In this document: one piece after another, positions 1-4,358 of the stretch
Layout of the letters: every line of letters begins with the position of its first letter
Numbering within the stretch: the stretch's first letter is position 1
Made by a program: the position numbers and the translations under genes
Assembly: GCA_017550775.1 (NCBI GenBank)
Contig: JAFZOA010000263.1
Coordinates: 1 to 5,963 of the forward strand
Length of the DNA stretch: 5,963 nt
Source: Ruminiclostridium sp.
Lineage (GTDB): Bacteria; Bacillota_A; Clostridia; Oscillospirales; Ruminococcaceae
Reading direction: 5' to 3'
Notes under the pieces: generated by a model
Told to the model about the DNA's origin: nothing
What the model saw: only the letters and a program-made list of their open reading frames with translations
Database searches by the model: none

Positions 1-487
1 CAAGGAGATCGAGAAGATCATCAAGACTATCGAAGATATCGCGTTCCAGACCAATATCCTCGCGCTCAATGCCGCTGTTGAGGCTGCTCGTGCAGGTGAT
101 GCCGGCAAGGGCTTCGCAGTAGTTGCGGACGAAGTTCGTAACCTTGCAAGCAAGTCCGCCGAGGCTGCAAGCAGCACCACATCCCTCATCACCGCTTCTA
201 TCGACGCTGTTGACAAGGGCTCCAAGATCGCGTTTGCGACTGCGGAATCCATGAAGGAAGTCAAGGATATGTCCTCGCAGACCGCCGAGCTCATCACCGA
301 GATCGCTTCGGCAAGCGCGGAACAGACCGAGTCTATCCGTCAGATCACGACCGGTGTGGAGCAGATCTCCCAGGTTATCCAGACCAACTCCGCTACAGCG
401 GAACAGACCGCCGCTTCCTGCGAGGAGCTGTCCGGACAGTCCAAGCTGCTCAAGGATCAGGTCGCAAGATTCAAGATCAAGTGCTGA
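1..487 (+). CDS. Methyl-accepting chemotaxis protein, C-terminal part (5' truncated)
   Basis: This is the cytoplasmic signalling end of a chemoreceptor, which forms a long antiparallel coiled coil that controls the CheA kinase through CheW. The reading frame enters from the left edge (first full codon at 2) and ends with TGA at 485-487, giving 161 visible residues. The highly conserved hairpin tip is plain: [20 protein letters not shown], followed by [20 protein letters not shown]. After it come heptad-patterned helices with SAEQTESI and TAEQTAAS segments, which resemble the adaptation (methylation) sites of the family. The sensor domain, membrane segments and HAMP domain lie outside the window, so the ligand cannot be inferred. 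The protein ends in FKIKC and has no CheR-tethering NWETF-like tail. A strong terminator follows directly, so this is the last gene of its transcript. The family assignment is secure. Confidence 0.96.
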   Translation, partial: KEIEKIIKTIEDIAFQTNILALNAAVEAARAGDAGKGFAVVADEVRNLASKSAEAASSTTSLITASIDAVDKGSKIAFATAESMKEVKDMSSQTAELITEIASASAEQTESIRQITTGVEQISQVIQTNSATAEQTAASCEELSGQSKLLKDQVARFKIKC

Positions 488-512
488 TAGCAAAGCCGCA
501 TAGAAACAATAT

Positions 513-546
513 CTCCGTCCGGTTTGAAGCCGGACGGAGTTTTTTT
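513..546 (+). terminator. Rho-independent terminator after the chemoreceptor gene
   Basis: A perfect 10-bp stem (CTCCGTCCGG at 513-522 pairing with CCGGACGGAG at 530-539) has a 7-nt loop and is followed by seven T (540-546). It lies 25 nt after the chemoreceptor stop codon. The T tract exists only on the plus-strand side, so it works for plus-strand transcription. Its end is only 12 nt before the start codon of the next plus-strand gene. Confidence 0.95.
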
Positions 547-558
547 CGGGAGTATTGA

Positions 559-1044
559 ATGGAACATGTAATACATGAGTTTGAGCCGGTTTACGACCGG
601 AACAGCCGCGTGCTTATCCTCGGGAGCCTTCCTTCGGTGAAGTCCCGCGAGCAGGGGTTTTACTACGGACACCCTCAGAACCGCTTCTGGAAAGTCACCG
701 CCGCGCTTGTCGGGGAAAGCGTACCGGTGAGTATCGCGGAAAAGCGGAGTATGCTGCTGCGGCACGGGATAGCGATATGGGACGTGGTGGCGGAGTGCGA
801 CATCACCGGCTCCTCGGACGCGTCAATACGGAATGTCGTCCCCACCGATATCACGGGACTCCTCTCCCGCACCGGCATTGACCGGATATTCACCAACGGC
901 GGCACCGCTTCCCGCATCTACCGTAAGTACCAGCTCCCGCTTACCGGAGTTGAGGCGGTCGGTCTGCCTTCCACAAGTCCGGCGAACGCGGCATGGTTGC
1001 TTGAACGGCTTATCGGGGAGTGGGGAAGGCTTATCGCGCTCTGA
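559..1044 (+). CDS. DNA-deoxyinosine (hypoxanthine-DNA) glycosylase, UDG superfamily family 6
   Basis: This 161-residue cytoplasmic protein is recognised as a hypoxanthine-DNA glycosylase, a base-excision repair enzyme that removes the deaminated adenine base hypoxanthine from DNA. Hallmarks seen in order: the strand-loop LILGSLPSVKSREQGFYYGH (19-38) running into PQNRFW (39-44), the UDG-superfamily motif 1 region; GIAIWDVV (70-77); SSDASIRNV (85-93); FTNGG (111-115); and GLPSTSPAN (135-143), the motif 2 region. In the characterised family 6 enzyme an asparagine in the first motif is important for catalysis; N41 is my candidate for it, from memory of the family. The length fits a single complete domain. 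The ATG at 559 is preceded by GGGAG at 548-552 with a 6-nt gap. The gene starts just after the chemoreceptor terminator and converges on the HAD gene with 3 nt between stops. Mug-like or other UDG relatives are the alternative, but the YYGHPQNRFW block favours family 6. Confidence 0.88.
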   Translation: MEHVIHEFEPVYDRNSRVLILGSLPSVKSREQGFYYGHPQNRFWKVTAALVGESVPVSIAEKRSMLLRHGIAIWDVVAECDITGSSDASIRNVVPTDITGLLSRTGIDRIFTNGGTASRIYRKYQLPLTGVEAVGLPSTSPANAAWLLERLIGEWGRLIAL

Positions 1045-1047
1045 ACG

Positions 1048-1680
1048 TCAGATAAGCTTCGCGACAGCCGCGGGAAGCTCTGTGATCGCGTTTATCCGCG
1101 CGTCGGGAGCGTCAAACGTGCCGAAGCCGTAAGCCGCGTGTATGAACGGTACACCTGCTTTGCGCGCCGCCTCGCCGTCAAGCACGGTGTCGCCGACATA
1201 GACTGTCCGCTCAAGACCGTTTCGCTGTGCGACAAGTTTTATGTTCTCACCCTTGTCGAGCCCTGTACGACCGGCGCACTCAATGTCGGAGAAAAGCTCC
1301 CCGAACCCGCACTGGTCAAGGAAAAGCTGAATGTAGCCGTCCTGGCAGTTGCTCACCACCGCGAGCAGGTAGTCCTTGTGCAGCTCTTCCAGCGTTTCGC
1401 GCTCGGCGGGGAAGTAGAAAGACCTGTGAGAGCTCAGGTAGTCGTTCTCCACGTCGGTACATTTGCGGATAAGCGTGAGCCGTTCCGCCTGCGGGAGCAT
1501 CGGGAACAGAAGGTCTGCTATCGCTTCGAGGGTCTTGCCCATGAAACCTCTCATGTCGGATTGCGTGACCGTGATCTTAAGATCGGAGTTGTCCGCGATA
1601 CACTTGTTCCACGCCTCGATAACGTTTGCCGAGGAATCCCACAGCGTCCCGTCGAGGTCGAATAATATGCCTTTTTTCAT
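1048..1680 (-). CDS. HAD-superfamily hydrolase, subfamily IA (phosphoglycolate phosphatase-like)
   Basis: This 210-residue soluble enzyme should hydrolyse a small phosphorylated metabolite through an aspartyl-phosphate intermediate. All four HAD motifs are present: motif I FDLDGTLWDS with nucleophile D8 and acid/base D10; motif II VVSN with S110; motif III K143 in GLDKGEN; motif IV YVGDTVLDGEAARKAG with D164 and D168 for Mg2+. Residues from about 16 to 85 form the helical C1 cap typical of subfamily IA. The substrate cannot be read from the sequence; phosphoglycolate, sugar phosphates or nucleotides are all possible, so no gene symbol is given. The ATG at 1680 has AGGAG on the minus strand (1686-1690) with a 5-nt gap. 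It is the last gene of a three-gene minus-strand operon, 16 nt after the stop of the membrane-protein gene. No terminator is visible after it, and its end abuts the convergent glycosylase gene. Confidence 0.92.
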   Translation of the reverse strand: MKKGILFDLDGTLWDSSANVIEAWNKCIADNSDLKITVTQSDMRGFMGKTLEAIADLLFPMLPQAERLTLIRKCTDVENDYLSSHRSFYFPAERETLEELHKDYLLAVVSNCQDGYIQLFLDQCGFGELFSDIECAGRTGLDKGENIKLVAQRNGLERTVYVGDTVLDGEAARKAGVPFIHAAYGFGTFDAPDARINAITELPAAVAKLI

Positions 1681-1696
1681 ACTGTCTCCTTATTCC

Positions 1697-2239
1697 TTAC
1701 TTTTCGTACATAAAGTCCTTCATCGACTTGTCGTCGATACCGAATTTGTAGCCGAGGTGCGCGGCGGCGGGTGTCACGATAAGATACACCGCGGCGAGAA
1801 CTATCGGGAATGCCGCCGGCATAGCCTGAACGTCCTCGATGATGAAGAACGCGGGTGCGAGCGCACCGAACACGAAGTACGAGCCAAGCAGCAGCTCGCC
1901 GGTCATCGGGAACGCTCCGAGCGCGCAGGCGAGCAGTGCTCCGCAGGGAATGAACATCACCGCCGCGATCGCGATTCCCAATCCTATCCAGCGGTACTTC
2001 GGAACGCTCTCCACGCGCTTCGCCCTGAGCATCTTTGCTTCCTTCTGTCCGTCGCGAAGTCCCGCTGTGAACGCGAGCGACGCGTATATGAACACCGTGA
2101 ACAGCAGCTCAATGTAGGGAATATACCATTCCGACAGCAGCGGCGCGGTGGATACGGTCATTATCCCGCCGAGAACGTTCCCGAACACCGCAAGCCCGAG
2201 CCCCTTCACGCCTATAAGCAGTATATTGTCACGTTTCAT
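1697..2239 (-). CDS. Uncharacterised five-helix integral membrane protein
   Basis: I do not recognise this 180-residue protein. Hydropathy by eye gives about five membrane helices: residues 6-28, 40-60, 84-110, 116-134 and 141-163. A basic stretch between helices 2 and 3 (RDGQKEAKMLRAKR, 62-75) suggests that loop is cytoplasmic by the positive-inside rule. The C-terminal tail is short and charged (KSMKDFMYEK). No transporter, enzyme or channel signature is evident. The ATG at 2239 overlaps the 3' end of the upstream gene by 11 nt, which suggests translational coupling. Its ribosome site AAGGAGG lies inside that gene. It sits between a single-pass membrane protein and a HAD phosphatase in one operon, so it may form a membrane complex with the former, but that is only an inference from position. 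Confidence 0.82.
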   Translation of the reverse strand: MKRDNILLIGVKGLGLAVFGNVLGGIMTVSTAPLLSEWYIPYIELLFTVFIYASLAFTAGLRDGQKEAKMLRAKRVESVPKYRWIGLGIAIAAVMFIPCGALLACALGAFPMTGELLLGSYFVFGALAPAFFIIEDVQAMPAAFPIVLAAVYLIVTPAAAHLGYKFGIDDKSMKDFMYEK

Positions 2240-3041
2240 TTGCCTTGAAGTCCTCCTTGCCGCTGATACCGTATATCCTCCCCTGGTCGTCCACCCAGCC
2301 CGCGTAGTACTCGTTCACGATGTTGTCGATGACTTCGAGGGCTTTTTTCTGTGCGGGGATCGCGCGGGCGCTGTTCTGATCGTCCTGGCTCACCTTGTGT
2401 ACCGCCATGTACAGGTCGTCCGGGCAAGTCTCGTAATACTGCGCGTTTGCCGCGAAGCCGCAGTCCTTGATGTGCAGGAAAACTCCGTCGATATACGGCA
2501 CGTCGGGGTACATCGCGCCGAGATCGACGAACTGGTCAAGATTGCCGTTCGTGACCGCTTCCGCACCCGCAGAATCCACGACGAAAAGCTGTGCCTCGCC
2601 GTACATGATCTCGCTCGACACCTTTGTAACGGCTGCGAGGGAGTACTGGGGGTCGGGGTTGTCGCTGAGATCGACGGCGTACAGGTCAACGTGGATATAG
2701 CCGCTGTCGTCGAAGTCCGGACAGTAAAGTTCAAACGCTTCCTCTATCTCCTGTACCTTGTACTGCACGTTCGCGGAGATCTTGCTGTCCTTTGTGACCA
2801 TGAGCACGCGGATATCGCCCTGCTTCTTCGTTATCAGCGAGACGGTGAGGAATATCGCCACCGCCGCGAAGAACGCCCCCGCGAGCACATACCATTTATA
2901 ATGATAGAAAAAGTTTTCCACCCGCTTGAAGCCGTGGACTTCATAGACGGGCTTTTCTTCCTCGTGTATCTCTGACTCCGACTCGTCGATAAGACCCTGT
3001 TTGAGCTTCAGCAGTTCTCTTTTATCGTCCTGATATGACAT
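2229..3041 (-). CDS. Uncharacterised single-pass membrane protein with large extracytoplasmic domain
   Basis: This 270-residue protein is not one I can name. It has an acidic cytoplasmic N-terminus (1-40), an aromatic juxtamembrane motif ENFFYHYKW (42-50), one membrane helix (about 51-70) and a basic stop (TKK, 71-73). An extracytoplasmic domain of about 200 residues follows. A similar aromatic Y-x-Y-K-W patch just before a single N-terminal helix is, from memory, seen in other uncharacterised Clostridia membrane proteins. The outer domain alternates short strands and helices (IRVLMVTKD, AQLFVVDSAGAEAV, FVDLGAMYPD), vaguely like an alpha/beta binding fold, but this is speculative. It has three cysteines there (C107, C194, C206). 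The ATG at 3041 has a GGGGAG site (3047-3052) with a 5-nt gap. It is the first gene of a three-gene operon with a good promoter 36-64 nt upstream. Confidence 0.83.
   Translation of the reverse strand: MSYQDDKRELLKLKQGLIDESESEIHEEEKPVYEVHGFKRVENFFYHYKWYVLAGAFFAAVAIFLTVSLITKKQGDIRVLMVTKDSKISANVQYKVQEIEEAFELYCPDFDDSGYIHVDLYAVDLSDNPDPQYSLAAVTKVSSEIMYGEAQLFVVDSAGAEAVTNGNLDQFVDLGAMYPDVPYIDGVFLHIKDCGFAANAQYYETCPDDLYMAVHKVSQDDQNSARAIPAQKKALEVIDNIVNEYYAGWVDDQGRIYGISGKEDFKANET
2252..2258 (-). promoter_or_regulatory. Ribosome-binding site inside the upstream gene, with long spacing
   Basis: The minus strand reads AAGGAGG here, within the 3' end of the single-pass membrane protein gene. It is 12 nt from the ATG at 2239, longer than usual. 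No ATG, GTG or TTG lies at normal spacing, so the ATG remains the best start. The 11-nt gene overlap suggests coupled translation. Confidence 0.6.
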
Positions 3042-3076
3042 TTTATCTCCCCTGTTTCTGTATAGCCGTAAATTTT

Positions 3077-3105
3077 ATTATACTATAATCCGGTATTTAA
3101 TACAA
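3077..3105 (-). promoter_or_regulatory. Sigma-A-type promoter of the three-gene minus-strand operon
   Basis: On the minus strand, TTGTAT (3105-3100) is separated by exactly 17 nt from a perfect TATAAT (3082-3077). Transcription would start near 3070, giving a leader of about 28 nt before the ATG at 3041. It lies after the terminator of the upstream secreted-protein gene, so the operon is independently transcribed. The -35 box is weak (3 of 6), the -10 box is perfect. Confidence 0.75.
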
Positions 3106-3148
3106 GGATAAGACCGTTTTTTTCACACAGTTTTCACAAATCGGGAGC

Positions 3149-3185
3149 AAAAAACGCCCGCGAAGCTTCGGCGACTTCGCGGGCG
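3149..3185 (-). terminator. Rho-independent terminator after the secreted-protein gene
   Basis: An 11-bp perfect stem (CGCCCGCGAAG at 3155-3165 with CTTCGCGGGCG at 3175-3185) and a 9-nt loop are followed on the minus strand by six T (3154-3149). It begins 5 nt after the TAA stop at 3191-3193. No T tract exists on the plus side, so it serves minus-strand transcription only. Confidence 0.94.
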
Positions 3186-3190
3186 GGTCA

Positions 3191-3988
3191 TTATTTGGTG
3201 ACATTCACCTGTAATTTAACTGTTGTCTTATCGAGTGTAGCAGAGATAACGGTCGTTCCCTTTGCCTTTGCTGTTACAAGTCCGTCGGAAGAAACCTTTG
3301 CAACATCTGTCTTTGAGCTCTTCCAGAGAATGTTATCGTCGGTCTCTCCGGATAAGATACCGCTGAGATTGAGTGTTTCGCCGGGCTTGAGGTTTACCTG
3401 TATGCCGGTGAGCTCAACATCGCTCGACGAGGAAGATACATCGCCCTTTACGATAAACGAAACGTTATCGAAGTATGCGTCGCAGTATGTACCGCTGTGC
3501 TTGATCGCATAAAGTGAAATTCTTGCAGTAACTGCTTTCTTCGGGATAGTTCTTGTGACACTTATCTTTGTCCATGTCGCGGATCCGGACATAGCCTTGC
3601 TTGCGGAGTCAAGTACGCTTCCGGAAGAATTTAAAAACTCAACCATTATCATGGACTCGTCGCCGTGACCGTTCTTCCAGTCACGCACATAGGCGGAAAG
3701 CACAGATTTTTTGCCTGCATATTTCTTGACGTTGATATCCTGATATATCCTGCTTCTGCCGGCGGAGCATTCTTCCGATGTAAAGAAATAAGAATCGTAT
3801 GCGCTTACAGAATCAACACTTACGGTGGTGTACCAGCCCGTGGAGTCCGTTGTCCATCTGTTAAGACCGTCATTTGCATTACCGTTCTTTACAAGATTTC
3901 CGCTGTCTGCGCTTGCCGGTACGGTAAAGCAGCACGCAAGCATTGCTGCGGACAGCAGAGCGGCCGCTAATCTTTTGATTTTTGACAT
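3191..3988 (-). CDS. Secreted protein with CBM4_9-like carbohydrate-binding domain and BIG2 domain
   Basis: This 265-residue protein is exported. Residues 1-27 form a signal peptide (basic MSKIKR, hydrophobic core to about 22, cleavage after ASA-27). The cysteines at 19-20 do not make a convincing lipobox. Residues about 30-180 resemble a CBM4_9/galactose-binding jelly roll: it opens with NLVKNGNANDGLNRW, the usual N-x-V-x-NG...W entry, and closes with YFDNVSFIV, the usual DNVS exit strand. A serine linker (SSSSSD, 185-190) leads to a BIG2 Ig-like domain (191-265) with the typical WKSSKTDVAKVSSDGLVTAKAKG core. There is no catalytic, sortase or dockerin motif, so it probably binds glycan or the cell surface without an enzyme of its own. 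The strong AGGAGG (3997-4002) with 8-nt spacing fixes the ATG at 3988. Its codons look more AT-rich than lepA's. A structured leader or small RNA with its own terminator lies directly upstream. Confidence 0.86.
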   Translation of the reverse strand: MSKIKRLAAALLSAAMLACCFTVPASADSGNLVKNGNANDGLNRWTTDSTGWYTTVSVDSVSAYDSYFFTSEECSAGRSRIYQDINVKKYAGKKSVLSAYVRDWKNGHGDESMIMVEFLNSSGSVLDSASKAMSGSATWTKISVTRTIPKKAVTARISLYAIKHSGTYCDAYFDNVSFIVKGDVSSSSSDVELTGIQVNLKPGETLNLSGILSGETDDNILWKSSKTDVAKVSSDGLVTAKAKGTTVISATLDKTTVKLQVNVTK

Positions 3989-4019
3989 TTGAGTGTCCTC
4001 CTCATGTTACATTTCTACG

Positions 4020-4053
4020 AAAATAAAAAAGCGTGCAGCACCGGGCTGCACGC
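4020..4053 (-). terminator. Intrinsic terminator just upstream of the secreted-protein gene
   Basis: The minus strand forms a perfect 9-bp GC-rich stem (GCGTGCAGC at 4053-4045 with GCTGCACGC at 4039-4031) around a 5-nt loop, followed by TTTTTT, A, TTTT (4030-4020). The T tract is on the minus side only. It lies after the inverted-repeat rod at 4204-4075 and 17 nt before the ribosome site of the secreted-protein gene. It could end a small RNA or act as a regulated leader terminator. Confidence 0.88.
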
Positions 4054-4074
4054 CGAAAAATGCAGCTCAATGCT

Positions 4075-4204
4075 GCCACGCAATTTAATTTTCGTTTTGT
4101 TGCAACAACAACTAATAGTGTGCACGAAAAACGCTGCATTTTTACCATGGTAAAAATGCACACTATAGCTGCCCATTATGCAACAAAATATTAAATTACG
4201 TGGC
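4075..4204. repeat. 130-bp imperfect long inverted repeat (possible MITE-like palindromic unit)
   Basis: The left arm (4075-4104) and right arm (4179-4204) are near-complementary: GCCACG with CGTGGC, AATTTAAT with ATTAAATT, and TTTTGTTGCA with TGCAACAAAA. They are interrupted by one mismatch and a 1x5 loop. An inner pair (4115-4124 and 4157-4166) adds 10 bp. No direct duplication of the flanks is evident, so an insertion origin is not shown. The same bases form the predicted RNA rod. Confidence 0.7.
4135..4160. repeat. 26-bp perfect palindrome
   Basis: The 13-bp half-site (4135-4147) is exactly mirrored at 4148-4160, centred on ACCATGGT. In RNA it gives an 11-bp hairpin with a CAUG loop. Its outer TGCA at 4157-4160 is also needed by the upper helix of the rod (with 4121-4124), so the two foldings compete. 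Confidence 0.9.
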
Positions 4205-4210
4205 TCTTTT

Positions 4211-4239
4211 ATAATACCATATTCCGGAAGAAAATGCAA
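4211..4239 (-). promoter_or_regulatory. Extended -10 promoter for the predicted structured RNA
   Basis: On the minus strand, TTGCAT (4239-4234), 17 nt of spacer and TATTAT (4216-4211, 5 of 6) are preceded by TGG, which gives an extended -10 (TGn). The expected start 6-7 nt downstream falls on 4205-4204, the first paired base of the inverted repeat. This coincidence supports the promoter. I see no better promoter for the secreted-protein gene, so it may be served by this one through terminator read-through. Confidence 0.68.
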
Positions 4240-4296
4240 TAGCAACTGAAAATAAAAATGCCCGGAATGTTTTAATGTAAAAATGACATAAAAATC

Positions 4297-4325
4297 TTGC
4301 AAATCCCGGAAAAATATGCTATACT
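4297..4325 (+). promoter_or_regulatory. Sigma-A-type promoter of lepA
   Basis: TTGCAA (4297-4302, 4 of 6), a 17-nt spacer and TATACT (4320-4325, 5 of 6) predict a start near 4330-4333 and a leader of about 27 nt. It is divergent from the promoter of the structured RNA, with 57 nt between the two -35 boxes. The leader holds the 10-nt palindrome TGTCCGGACA (4338-4347) directly before the ribosome site. Confidence 0.75.
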
Positions 4326-4358
4326 ATAAACTGTATATGTCCGGACAGGAGGATAAAA

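Larger units (their letters stand above)
4020..4204 (-). ncRNA. Predicted structured RNA: bubble-containing rod plus terminator (small RNA or leader)
   Basis: No named family is recognised. On the minus strand the RNA would start at 4204-4205 and fold as follows. The closing helix is 15 bp (4204-4190 with 4089-4075), with one U-G wobble that would be an A-C mismatch on the other strand. After a 1x5 internal loop comes a 10-bp helix (4188-4179 with 4104-4095). A central bubble of 10 and 7 nt (4178-4169 and 4111-4105) leads to a 12-bp upper helix with one bulged U (4168-4157 with 4124-4112). The tip carries a self-complementary segment around ACCATGGT. A weak 5-bp hairpin (4076-4062) and the terminator (4053-4020) follow. 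A promoter lies at the predicted start. No convincing protein is encoded. The rod with a central bubble recalls 6S RNA in outline, but the lengths and sequences give no positive match. A non-autonomous palindromic repeat is the other option. Confidence 0.6.

Noticed and set aside
457..765. 102-codon minus-strand open frame over the chemoreceptor end and glycosylase start
   Set aside because: It crosses a plus-strand terminator and two recognised plus-strand genes, and shows no family signature.
1463..2248. 261-codon plus-strand open frame opposite the HAD and five-helix genes
   Set aside because: It spans the junction of two genes that have good starts, ribosome sites and domain or membrane signatures on the other strand. 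The translation is arginine/glutamate/histidine-rich and without a domain.
2148..2975. 275-codon plus-strand open frame opposite the single-pass membrane protein gene
   Set aside because: It is antisense to a gene with a clear ribosome site, membrane helix and promoter. The predicted protein has no recognisable features.
3191..3988. Lipoprotein reading of the secreted protein (cysteines 19-20)
   Set aside because: The residues before C19 are M-L-A, a poor lipobox, while a standard type I signal peptidase site ASA is present at 25-27.
4020..4204. Calling the structured RNA a 6S RNA
   Set aside because: The rod with a central bubble is suggestive, but the 130-nt paired region is short, the bubble borders are not the GC-rich ones expected, and no conserved 6S sequence is recognised. 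It is kept only as a hypothesis to test with the covariance model.
4015..4302. 95-codon minus-strand open frame in the non-coding region
   Set aside because: It runs through the promoter, the inverted repeat and the terminator, has no family resemblance, and its composition (many Cys, Phe, His) follows from the repeat sequence. The structured RNA explains the region better.
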